From NCBI GenBank assembly GCA_049322515.1, contig JBMOQW010000005.1, positions 1-21,811 of the forward strand: 21,811 nt of DNA, in the 5' to 3' direction. Numbering within the stretch: position 1 is the stretch's first letter; every line of letters starts with the position of its first letter. Below the pieces are notes generated by a model, which was not told the origin of the DNA, did not search any database, and was given only the letters and a program-made list of their open reading frames with translations. The DNA is from Parasulfuritortus sp049322515 (lineage in GTDB: Bacteria > Pseudomonadota > Gammaproteobacteria > Burkholderiales > Thiobacillaceae). The translations under genes were made by a program, and so were the position numbers. Below are positions 1 through 6,497 of the stretch, one piece after another.

Positions 1-1
1 A

Positions 2-673
2 CCGGCTCGGTGGACCGATCAAATCTTGAATTCGGCTTGTTCGCGTCGCGATGACCGGCCCGTTGAAAAAAATCGCGCTGGGTCGGATTGGACGGCGTGG
101 AACAGGGTTTTTCTACAGCGTCGTTACTCGCAGACCATCTGCGAGCAGATGCACGCCCTGGAAAAGACCGGCGTCCAACTCAAGCACGAAGCCACCCACG
201 ACCCGCTCACCGGACTGCCGAACCGAACCCTGTTCTACCACCGGCTGATGGAAGCCCTCGCCTTTGCCCGCGAGGAAGGCATCAAGGCCACGGTGATCTA
301 TGTTGACCTGGACCACTTCAAGCCGGTCAACGACCAGCACGGCCACGCGGTCGGCGACAGCCTGCTCCAGGTGGTGGCCGGTCGCCTGCTGGGCGCGGTG
401 CGTGCCACCGACACCGTGGCCCGGCTGGGCGGCGATGAGTTCGCCATCATCCTGCTCGGCGTCGGCGATCCCGATCGCGTGGCCATGATCCTCAAGGAAT
501 TGCAGCAGGCCGTCAGGATCCCGGTACAACTGGGCGAACTCACCCTCTTGCCCGCCTGCAGCTGCGGCCACGCCACCTATCCCGAGGATGGCGATGCCAT
601 GGACACCCTGCTGCATATCGCCGACACCCGGATGTACGAAGCCAAGCGACGGCGCAATCACGCGCGGTCTTGA
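2..673 (+). CDS. Diguanylate cyclase (GGDEF domain), 5' end outside the window or uncertain
   Basis: The C-terminal part is a complete GGDEF domain, which makes cyclic di-GMP from two GTP molecules. Numbering from a TTG at 26, the domain opens with HDPLTGLPNR (58-67), carries the metal-binding VDLDHFK segment (93-99), and has an intact GGDEF signature at 135-139. An RxxD motif (R126-D129) lies exactly five residues before GGDEF, the usual place of the product-inhibition I-site. The protein ends soon after the domain (MYEAKRRRN). The reading frame stays open to the left edge of the window, so the true start is probably upstream. The first 33 or so codons have much lower third-position GC than the rest, so the N-terminal frame is doubtful and a start at the ATG at 146 or a frameshift cannot be excluded. 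Active enzyme status is inferred from the motifs; the sensor region is not visible. Confidence 0.85.
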   Translation, partial: PARWTDQILNSACSRRDDRPVEKNRAGSDWTAWNRVFLQRRYSQTICEQMHALEKTGVQLKHEATHDPLTGLPNRTLFYHRLMEALAFAREEGIKATVIYVDLDHFKPVNDQHGHAVGDSLLQVVAGRLLGAVRATDTVARLGGDEFAIILLGVGDPDRVAMILKELQQAVRIPVQLGELTLLPACSCGHATYPEDGDAMDTLLHIADTRMYEAKRRRNHARS

Positions 674-700
674 CCCATTGACCGGCACGGCTGCTAGAAT
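670..700 (+). promoter_or_regulatory. Predicted sigma70 promoter for the B12 riboswitch-btuB-btuM unit
   Basis: TTGACC at 670-675 serves as -35 and TAGAAT at 695-700 as -10. The 19-bp spacer is long, but a TG one base before the -10 box (692-693) gives an extended -10 that can compensate. The -35 overlaps the stop codon of the upstream cyclase gene. Transcription from here would begin near 707, right at the start of the cobalamin riboswitch, which supports the call. Confidence 0.5.
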
Positions 701-707
701 CGCGGCT

Positions 708-870
708 TCGGCAAGGTGCCCGGATCAGCGTCCGGGATAATCGGGAAACAGGTGAAATACCTGTGCTGCCCCCGCAACGGTAAGCGATTTGGGTCGCGTC
801 ATCACGCCACTGGATTGTCCGGGAAGGCGACGCAACCCCGGTCTCGCGAGCCCGGAGACCGGCCTGTCGA
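708..870 (+). promoter_or_regulatory. Cobalamin (adenosylcobalamin) riboswitch
   Basis: The region matches the conserved core of the cobalamin riboswitch aptamer in order: GGTGCC near 715-720, the AATCGGGAAACAGGTG block at 739-754, TGCTGCCCCCGCAACGG at 764-780 followed by TAAG, GCCACTG at 806-812, GGGAAGGCGACGC at 821-833, and a B12 box at 849-864 reading AGCCCGGAGACCGGCC. The B12 box is part of a stem, CCGGTCTC (838-845) with GAGACCGG (855-862). Family knowledge: binding of a cobalamin reduces expression of the downstream gene. Here that gene is btuB, followed by btuM. Confidence 0.95.
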
Positions 871-884
871 TTCCCTCAGCAACC

Positions 885-951
885 GCGGGCGGCGGTGGCC
901 GGAAGGCCCGCCTTCCCCCGCGCCCGCTTCTACGCGAACGGTGGGTTCGCG
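885..951 (+). promoter_or_regulatory. Candidate riboswitch expression platform (two hairpins ahead of the btuB ribosome site)
   Basis: Between the aptamer and the btuB start are two stems. The first pairs GCGGGCG (885-891) with CGCCCGC (921-927) and encloses a smaller stem GGAAGG/CCTTCC (901-906 with 911-916). The second pairs CGCGAAC (933-939) with GTTCGCG (945-951) around a 5-nt loop and abuts the Shine-Dalgarno sequence GGGAAAGG (951-958). No U-run follows either stem, so control of translation is more likely than intrinsic termination. Pairings are read by eye; no folding energy was computed. Confidence 0.45.
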
Positions 952-967
952 GGAAAGGCAGACCCCC

Positions 968-2935
968 ATGAAATCCCTCACCTTGGCCGCCGCACTGGCG
1001 CTGATGCCGGGCGCCGCGCTGGCCAACCCGCCGGCACGACTCGACACCCTGGTCGTCACTGCGACCCGGTTCGAGCGCGACCGGATCGACCAACCCAGCC
1101 AGATTCGCATCATCCGCAGGGACGAACTCGAAGCCAGTGGCGCGCGCAGCATCCCGGAATTGCTCACCCGCGCGGCCGGCCTGTCGGTCTCCAGCCTGCA
1201 TGGCGCGACCCCCAGCGGCATCAGCCTCGATGCCCGGGGCTATGGCGAAGCCGGCAACAGCCATGTCCTGGTCCTGCTCGACGGCCGCCGCCTGAATGCA
1301 CCCGACTCGCACGCGATCGACCACTGGACCGCGATCCCTTTGTCCCGCCTGGAACGCATCGAAGTCCAGTACGGTGGCGGCAACGTGCTGTACGGGGACA
1401 ACGCAGTCGGCGCGGTGATCAACCTGGTGACCCGCGCAGCCCGGCCGGAAGCCCGCCTGAGCCTGTCGGGCGGCAGCTTCGGCAGCCTCGGCCTGGACGG
1501 CGGCCTCGGCCTGGCCGGGGCGCACGCCTCGACACGTCTCGACCTGTCGCTGGGCGAGACCGACGGCTACCGCGATCACGCCCAGGCCCGGCACGCCAGC
1601 CTGGGCGGGCGCCTGAGCAGCGAGTGGCGCAACACCGAGTTGAACCTGGATTTCGGCCTCGGCAACCAGCGCGCCGAACTGCCCGGTTACCTGACCCTGG
1701 AACAGGCCCGGCAGGATCCTCGCGCCTCGCTGCCGGGCAACGGCCAGGGTGACGCCGACCGACGTACCTGGCATCTCCGGCCAGGCCTGGTCATGCCCCT
1801 GGGCGACCGGGTCGCGCTGCGCGGCGAACTGGGCTACGAGTCGAACCGGCTGGACAGCCGCTTGGCCTATGACATGGGCGACGCCCTCGCCCTCAGCCGA
1901 GTGTTGAACGAATACGACACCTGGTCGCTCACCCCACGGCTCAACCTGTCCCAGCCACTGTTCGGCCTGCCCGCCGACAGCGTCCTGGGCCTCGACCTCT
2001 ATCGCACCGACTTTGCCTCGCGCCGCGACTACTTCGGCACCACCCGGCTCGATTTGCGCCAGGACAGCATCGCGCTCTATGGCCAGACCAGCGTGACCTT
2101 GCGTCCGTCGACCGTGCTCACCGCCGGCCTGCGCCGGCAGCGGGTCGACCAGGACCTGGGCCGCACCGGCAGCGACACACTCGACAACAGCCAGGCCCGC
2201 AATGCCTGGGATCTCGGACTCAGCCATCGACTTGGCGACCTGCGCCTGTTCGCCCGTCACGGCCAGACCTTCCGCTTTGCGAAAAGCGACGAGTTGACCA
2301 CCTTCAGCGGCCTGGGCATCCCCCTGCGCCCGGAGCACGGTCGTGGCACCGACCTGGGCCTGGCATGGCAGCCCGGTGCCGGCCACGTGCAAGCCACCCT
2401 GTACCGTCAGGACATGCGTGACGAGATTGCCTACAACGCCAACCCGGATGGCGACTGGAGCACCTGGGATGGCCGCAACGAAAATCTCCAGCGCACCCGG
2501 CACCAGGGCTTCACCCTGGACCTGGGCTGGCCGGTGTCCGACACCCTGCGCGCCTGGGCCGCTTACGCCTACACCGATGCCCGCTTCAGCGCCGGCCCTG
2601 ACGACGGCAAGACCCTGCCCTTGGTGCCCAGGCAACAAGCCCGGCTGGGTCTGACCTGGCAGGTGAACCGGGCCTGGTCGGCGGAAGCTCGTGCCGATTG
2701 GTCCAGCGACCGCTACTACGGCAGTGATACCGACCACTCGTCGCCCCGCCTCGACGGCTATGCCAGCCTCGACCTCGCCCTGACCTGGCACCAGGGACCC
2801 TGGCAGCTACGCCTGGCCGGCCACAACCTGACCGACCAGCGCTACGCCACTACCGGCTTCGAGTACCTGGCCAGCCAGTACCCCGCCGACGGCCGGTCCT
2901 TCCTGGTCAAGCTGGTGCGCGAGGGCGACCTCTGA
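968..2935 (+). CDS. btuB: TonB-dependent vitamin B12 outer-membrane receptor BtuB
   Basis: This outer-membrane beta-barrel brings cobalamin into the periplasm using energy from TonB-ExbB-ExbD. The ATG at 968 is chosen because it follows a GGGAAAGG ribosome site and opens with a signal peptide (about residues 1-19, ending in ALA). An upstream in-frame extension runs through the riboswitch and is rejected. At 655 aa it fits the family. A TonB box, DTLVVTA, lies at 26-32, directly after the mature N-terminus. The plug domain follows (RRDELEASGARSIPELL; VLVLLDGRRLN; IERIEVQYGGG-like segment; LYGDNAVGAVINLVT), then a barrel with alternating polar and aromatic strands, ending in GHNLTDQRYATTGFEY. 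The cobalamin assignment rests on the riboswitch and the btuM neighbour, because receptor substrate is hard to read from the barrel alone. tonB is not in the window. The gap to the next gene is 62 bp. Confidence 0.93.
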   Translation: MKSLTLAAALALMPGAALANPPARLDTLVVTATRFERDRIDQPSQIRIIRRDELEASGARSIPELLTRAAGLSVSSLHGATPSGISLDARGYGEAGNSHVLVLLDGRRLNAPDSHAIDHWTAIPLSRLERIEVQYGGGNVLYGDNAVGAVINLVTRAARPEARLSLSGGSFGSLGLDGGLGLAGAHASTRLDLSLGETDGYRDHAQARHASLGGRLSSEWRNTELNLDFGLGNQRAELPGYLTLEQARQDPRASLPGNGQGDADRRTWHLRPGLVMPLGDRVALRGELGYESNRLDSRLAYDMGDALALSRVLNEYDTWSLTPRLNLSQPLFGLPADSVLGLDLYRTDFASRRDYFGTTRLDLRQDSIALYGQTSVTLRPSTVLTAGLRRQRVDQDLGRTGSDTLDNSQARNAWDLGLSHRLGDLRLFARHGQTFRFAKSDELTTFSGLGIPLRPEHGRGTDLGLAWQPGAGHVQATLYRQDMRDEIAYNANPDGDWSTWDGRNENLQRTRHQGFTLDLGWPVSDTLRAWAAYAYTDARFSAGPDDGKTLPLVPRQQARLGLTWQVNRAWSAEARADWSSDRYYGSDTDHSSPRLDGYASLDLALTWHQGPWQLRLAGHNLTDQRYATTGFEYLASQYPADGRSFLVKLVREGDL

Positions 2936-2997
2936 GGCATGGCCCCGGACCGGTCAAAATGGATAGAATGTCGCCGACCCACACCAAGGAATCCGCC

Positions 2998-3561
2998 ATG
3001 CACCTCTCCGCCCGCCTCAAGGTCTTCGCCGCCCTGCTGGTTCTGCTCGTTGCCACCCGGATCGGCCATTTCGGCACGGTGGTCAGCCTGCCCGACGCCT
3101 CGCTCGCGGTATTCCTGCTCGGTGGCGCCTGGCTGGCCGGTGGCCGGCTGAATGGCTGGGCGTGCTTTTCGGCCTTGATTGCCGCCGCCTTCGCCATCGA
3201 CGTCGGCCTGGCACAAACCGCGACCGAGGCCGGCTGGTGTCTGACACCCGCCTATGGCGGCCTGGTGGTGGCCTATCTCGCGGTCTGGGGCCTGGGCCGC
3301 TGGCTCGGGCGCGCTGACCTGTCCGCGCCGCGCCTGGCCAGCTTCGGCCTGGCCGCGGTCGCGGTGCACTTCCTGGTAGCCAACCTGAGCTTCTGGGCTG
3401 CCTCGGGCTATTTCGACGGCCTGGGCCTGATCGACTACTTCAGCCGGGTTGCCCACTATTTCCCTGGCTATCTGGCCAGCACTGCGCTCTACCTAACCCT
3501 GGGCTGGATCGCCTTGCGCCTGGTCGGCGCCCGCCGCGCCGCCGCCCCGCTTCCTCGCTGA
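2998..3561 (+). CDS. btuM: BtuM-like cobalamin transport membrane protein (solitary ECF S-component type)
   Basis: A 187-aa hydrophobic protein with about six membrane segments. The ATG at 2998 is preferred over an upstream ATG at 2959 because AAGGA (2986-2990) sits 7 nt before it. Size and layout match BtuM, a small ECF S-component homologue of Gram-negative bacteria that works without an ECF energising module. Its studied member, from Thiobacillus denitrificans, binds the cobalt of cobalamin through Cys80. Here a single-residue-shifted Cys81 lies in GWCLTPAYGG, with Asp68 (FAIDVG), Tyr86 and His24 also present; I recall equivalents of these being conserved in the family, with less certainty than the cysteine. 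The position after a cobalamin riboswitch and btuB supports the role. It would act in the inner membrane, moving B12 from periplasm to cytoplasm. No btuC, btuD or btuF is visible. The alternative label would be an uncharacterised DUF6580-like membrane protein. Confidence 0.8.
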   Translation: MHLSARLKVFAALLVLLVATRIGHFGTVVSLPDASLAVFLLGGAWLAGGRLNGWACFSALIAAAFAIDVGLAQTATEAGWCLTPAYGGLVVAYLAVWGLGRWLGRADLSAPRLASFGLAAVAVHFLVANLSFWAASGYFDGLGLIDYFSRVAHYFPGYLASTALYLTLGWIALRLVGARRAAAPLPR

Positions 3562-3575
3562 GCCTGCGGCTCAGT
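3557..3575. terminator. Hairpin between convergent genes, containing both stop codons
   Basis: CTGAGCC (3558-3564) pairs perfectly with GGCTCAG (3568-3574) around a TGC loop, with a possible G-U pair outside. The left arm contains the TGA of btuM (3559-3561). The right arm contains the TGA of the opposing CNP1-like gene (3571-3573 on the other strand). No U-run follows on either strand, so it may act as a weak or factor-assisted bidirectional terminator, or as a 3'-end stabiliser. Confidence 0.4.
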
Positions 3576-4086
3576 CGCCACCGCGCCTCAGACCACCCCT
3601 GGCCAGGGCGCGCCGGATGGTGGCCAGCTCATTGCCGGCCCCATCCACCGTGCATAGGTAATGGAAGAACAATTCCTTGTGATAGCTGTGATCGCCGCGG
3701 GCATCGATGCGCGCCCAGGCGGCGGCTCGGTTCGGGGACCAGATCCCGTCACGACCGGCAAAGGCGTAGATTTTTCGTTCTCCAGTGGCACAGCGCAGGC
3801 CCTCATAGTGAGTATTCTCCGCGCCCCCGGCGGTGCGCATGACCAGGGTGTAGCGCACCACCCCGTCGGCACCGACGCTGATCGCGGCGGGGTCGAGGTA
3901 ATAGCGATGGCTACGACCGCCGCCCACGGTGAACTCCACCAGATCCGACGGCTTCGGTAATGCAGGCAAGGCCGTCGCCGCCTCGGTCCAGATCGGCTCG
4001 GCCTCGTCGAAATCTTCGCCGGCGGCAGCCGCCAACATCGGCCAAGCCGCCAGACACGCCACCACCGCCCATTCAAGCCGTTTCAT
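3571..4086 (-). CDS. CNP1-like family secreted protein, function unknown
   Basis: A 171-aa protein whose sequence fits the CNP1-like family of betaproteobacterial exported proteins. An N-terminal signal peptide (MKRLEWAVVACLAAWPMLAAAA) is followed by an acidic stretch with WTE. The conserved core comprises a YYLDPAAISVGADGVVRYTLV segment (split here around residues 63-83), the family-like GAENTHYEGLRC, then YAFAGRDGIWS, and FFHYLC near the C-terminus. Two cysteines could pair in the periplasm. The ATG at 4086 is preferred over a GTG one codon upstream because GGAGAA lies 5 nt before it. The gene overlaps the end of the DUF3301 gene by 14 bp, so the two are very likely co-translated. No catalytic motif is visible, and the biochemical role is not known to me. 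Confidence 0.75.
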   Translation of the reverse strand: MKRLEWAVVACLAAWPMLAAAAGEDFDEAEPIWTEAATALPALPKPSDLVEFTVGGGRSHRYYLDPAAISVGADGVVRYTLVMRTAGGAENTHYEGLRCATGERKIYAFAGRDGIWSPNRAAAWARIDARGDHSYHKELFFHYLCTVDGAGNELATIRRALARGGLRRGGD

Positions 4087-4405
4087 CACTGTTCTCCATG
4101 GACGCCGGGACGATCAGGTTGGCATGCAAGACCTGGCCGCCGAGCAGCAGGACATAGCCCGGCAAGCGGTTGTTGCCGGTGTCGGAATATTCGAAGAAGT
4201 ACTCGCGCCGCCAGCGCAGCCGCTGCTGGTCGTCGCGAGCCGGACGCAGCAGCTTGAGGGCCACGCTGTCGTCGAGCAACTGGACGCCCGCCTGGCGGCA
4301 CACCGTGCGGGCCGCCTTGACCGCCAGCTCGCGCTTGTTGAGCTCTTCCCACCAGAACCAGCCTACCGCCAGCAGCAGTCCGACCAGTCCAGCTTCCCAG
4401 CTCAT
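4073..4405 (-). CDS. DUF3301 domain protein, single-pass membrane protein
   Basis: A small protein of 110 aa. It starts with one hydrophobic segment (MSWEAGLVGLLLAVGWFWW), followed by a helical basic region (ELNKRELAVKAARTVC) and a compact domain with LLDDSVALKLLR, RRYFFEYSDTG-like residues and LPGYVLLLGGQVLHANL. This pattern is that of DUF3301, a family of unknown function in beta- and gammaproteobacteria. The ATG at 4405 overlaps the TGA of the helicase gene as ATGA, and the 3' end overlaps the CNP1-like gene. It therefore sits in the middle of a translationally coupled trio. A longer upstream start would run into the helicase 3' end and is rejected. The inferred topology is a short N-terminal anchor with the domain in the cytoplasm. 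Confidence 0.78.
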   Translation of the reverse strand: MSWEAGLVGLLLAVGWFWWEELNKRELAVKAARTVCRQAGVQLLDDSVALKLLRPARDDQQRLRWRREYFFEYSDTGNNRLPGYVLLLGGQVLHANLIVPASMENSDETA

Positions 4406-5712
4406 TCCCCAGGGCCACCAGGGTTCGTCTCGGGTCGCACGGGCGGCAGGAATAGCGCGCACAGCGGCTCGGGCACGCGGCGGCCACGCGGGCTGGCCGG
4501 CGCCTCGGGTTCCGAAGCCGCTGGACGCACCACCGGGGGGGGCGGTGGCGGGCTCGGCAAGGGCGAGATGTCCAGCTTGCGGTGGATGAAGCGTTCCACC
4601 CCGGCCAGCAACTTGTCCTCCTCCGGAGCAACCAGGGACACCGCCAGACCCGAGGCGCCGGCACGGCCGGTGCGGCCGATCCGGTGCACATAGTCCTCGG
4701 GCGAATAGGGCAGCTCGTAGTTGACCACGCAGGGCAGTTCGACGATGTCGATCCCGCGGGCCGCAATGTCGGTGGCCACCAGCAGCTTGATCTTGCCCTG
4801 CTTGAAGCCGTCCAGCGCCAGCAGGCGGTCGACCTGGGTCTTGTCGCCATGGATCGCGGCCGCCTCCACGCCCCGCCGCTGCAAGCGCCGGAACAGCTTG
4901 TCCGCGGCGATCTTGGTCCGGGTAAAGACCAGGGCCTGGCTGATCTCGCGCAGCCGCACGACGCGCAGCAACGCTTCCATCTTGTCGTCTTCCGGCACCC
5001 TGTGGACCACCTGCTCGACGGTTTCGGCAGCCGTGTTCTTGCGCGCCACCTCGACCTTGAGGGGACTTTGCAGGAAGCTGCCGGCCAGGCGCGTGATCTC
5101 TTCGTTGAAGGTCGCGGAGAACAGCAGGGTCTGCCGTTTTTCGGGCAGGAGATTGAGGATGCGCTTGAGGTCGGGCAGGAAGCCCATGTCCAGCATCCGG
5201 TCGGCCTCGTCGAGCACCAGGAACTGGACCTGGTTGAGCAGGGCCAGTTTGTTGCCGGCGTGATCGAGCAGGCGTCCAGGGGTGGCCACCAGGATCTCGA
5301 CCCCGGCGCGCAGGGCGGCCTCCTGCTCCTGCATGCCGACGCCGCCGAACACCACGGTACTGCGCAGGGGCAGGTGCTTGGCATACATGACGACGTTGTC
5401 GTACACCTGGATGGCCAGTTCGCGGGTCGGCGCCAGGACCAGGGCGCGCACCGGGTGGCGGGCCGGCGAGGTGCTGGTGTTGGCGAACGGTTTCATTTTG
5501 TGCAGAAGCGGCAAAGTGAAGGCCGCCGTCTTGCCGGTCCCGGTCTGGGCCTGGGCCAGGAGGTCGCGCCCCGCCAGCACCAGGGGGATCGCCTCGCGCT
5601 GGATCGGCGTGGGCGTGGTGTAGCCCATCTCGGACACAGCGCGCAGCAGTTCCGGCGCCAGGTTAAGTTCCTCGAAAGTGTTCGCCGCTTCCAGAGCGGA
5701 GTGTTCGGTCAT
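4402..5712 (-). CDS. rhlE: DEAD-box ATP-dependent RNA helicase, RhlE-like
   Basis: A 436-aa helicase that unwinds or remodels RNA using ATP, typically in ribosome assembly, RNA decay or cold response. Both RecA-like domains are intact: FEELNL and PTPIQ Q-motif (13-38), Walker A AQTGTGKT (55-62), PTRELA (95-100), TPGR (144-147), DEAD (168-171), SAT (199-201), ATDIAARGID (313-322) and HRIGRTGR (343-350). The C-terminal tail (from about 384) is rich in proline and arginine, includes a run of six prolines, and is likely disordered. The start at 5712 is chosen because the conserved core follows within 12 residues; its ribosome site is weak and an upstream start is possible. It lies 13 bp after the MBL-fold gene and overlaps DUF3301. 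Assignment to RhlE rather than another DEAD-box subgroup is based on general resemblance of the core and short tail. Confidence 0.85.
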   Translation of the reverse strand: MTEHSALEAANTFEELNLAPELLRAVSEMGYTTPTPIQREAIPLVLAGRDLLAQAQTGTGKTAAFTLPLLHKMKPFANTSTSPARHPVRALVLAPTRELAIQVYDNVVMYAKHLPLRSTVVFGGVGMQEQEAALRAGVEILVATPGRLLDHAGNKLALLNQVQFLVLDEADRMLDMGFLPDLKRILNLLPEKRQTLLFSATFNEEITRLAGSFLQSPLKVEVARKNTAAETVEQVVHRVPEDDKMEALLRVVRLREISQALVFTRTKIAADKLFRRLQRRGVEAAAIHGDKTQVDRLLALDGFKQGKIKLLVATDIAARGIDIVELPCVVNYELPYSPEDYVHRIGRTGRAGASGLAVSLVAPEEDKLLAGVERFIHRKLDISPLPSPPPPPPVVRPAASEPEAPASPRGRRVPEPLCALFLPPVRPETNPGGPGE

Positions 5713-5725
5713 CGTATCGTCAATG

Positions 5726-6493
5726 CTAACAAATCGTGCGCCAGGCCAAGCCAGCCTCCTGGTCGGCCACGGCAATCCAGTCGGGCGCGCAGGTCAGGAC
5801 CTCGGCCAACGCGTTGCGGGCCAGGTCGGGGGTGTTGTTTTCCTCGGACAGGTGGGCGGCCACCACGTGCTGCAGGCGGCCCCGTCCGATACGACCCAGC
5901 AGGTCGGCCGCCGCGCCGTTGTCGAGGTGGCCATAGCGGCCAAGTATGCGGGATTTCAGGCTCGGCGGGTAGCGGCCCCGGCGCAAGCGCTCGACATCGT
6001 GGTTGCATTCAAGGGTCAGGGCGTCGCAGTCGTCGAGCATGGCCACCATGTGCGGGGTGACGTGACCGGCATCGGTCAGCAGGCCCCAGCGTCGGGCCCC
6101 GTCGGAGACCACATACTGGACCGGTTCGCGGGCGTCGTGCGGCACCGGAAACGGCCGCAACTCCAAGTCGCCGATCGCGAACGGCGCGTGGCTGTCGATC
6201 TCACGGACCTCGGCAAAGCTTTCGCCCACGGCCTCGAGCTGGCCCCTGCAGCCCGGGGTCAGCCAGACCGGGCAGCCGGCCTTGGCCGCGACGCGCGCCG
6301 CGCCGCGGCCATGGTCGCTGTGCTCGTGGGTCAGCACGATCGCCGAAAGGTCGGCCACGGCCAGGCCCAGCTTGGCCAGACGGCCCGCCACTTCGCGCAC
6401 CCCGAAACCACAGTCGATCAGGACCCGGGTCGCACATTTCTCCACCAGCCAGGCATTGCCCTTGCTGCCACTCCCCAGGCTGGCGAATCGCAT
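5726..6493 (-). CDS. MBL-fold metallo-hydrolase (YycJ/WalJ-like)
   Basis: A 255-aa metallo-beta-lactamase-fold hydrolase starting with MRFASLGSGSKGN, the usual opening of this subgroup. The metal-binding motif HEHSDH is at 56-61. Further likely ligands are His119 (VPHD), Asp141 (LLTDAGH), a histidine in ECNHD and a late histidine in AAHLSEENN. The subgroup is related to YycJ/WalJ of Gram-positives and is often annotated as a phosphoribosyl 1,2-cyclic phosphate phosphodiesterase-like or nuclease-like enzyme. The true substrate is not evident from sequence. It begins 4 bp after the bamC stop and is followed 13 bp later by the helicase, so it is part of the dapA-bamC operon. Confidence 0.85.
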   Translation of the reverse strand: MRFASLGSGSKGNAWLVEKCATRVLIDCGFGVREVAGRLAKLGLAVADLSAIVLTHEHSDHGRGAARVAAKAGCPVWLTPGCRGQLEAVGESFAEVREIDSHAPFAIGDLELRPFPVPHDAREPVQYVVSDGARRWGLLTDAGHVTPHMVAMLDDCDALTLECNHDVERLRRGRYPPSLKSRILGRYGHLDNGAAADLLGRIGRGRLQHVVAAHLSEENNTPDLARNALAEVLTCAPDWIAVADQEAGLAWRTIC

Positions 6494-6497
6494 GTGC

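Noticed and set aside
716..967. An N-terminal extension of BtuB by 84 residues
   Set aside because: It would translate the cobalamin riboswitch. The ATG at 968 has a ribosome site and a signal peptide right after it.
725..2791. A 688-codon open frame antisense to btuB
   Set aside because: It is the high-GC shadow of btuB: compositionally odd protein rich in Gly, Ala, Val and Gln, no domain pattern, and it would cover the riboswitch on the wrong strand.
4582..6060. A 492-codon plus-strand frame opposite rhlE and the MBL-fold gene
   Set aside because: It spans the antisense of two well-supported genes and has no recognisable motifs; the opposite frames have full helicase and hydrolase signatures.
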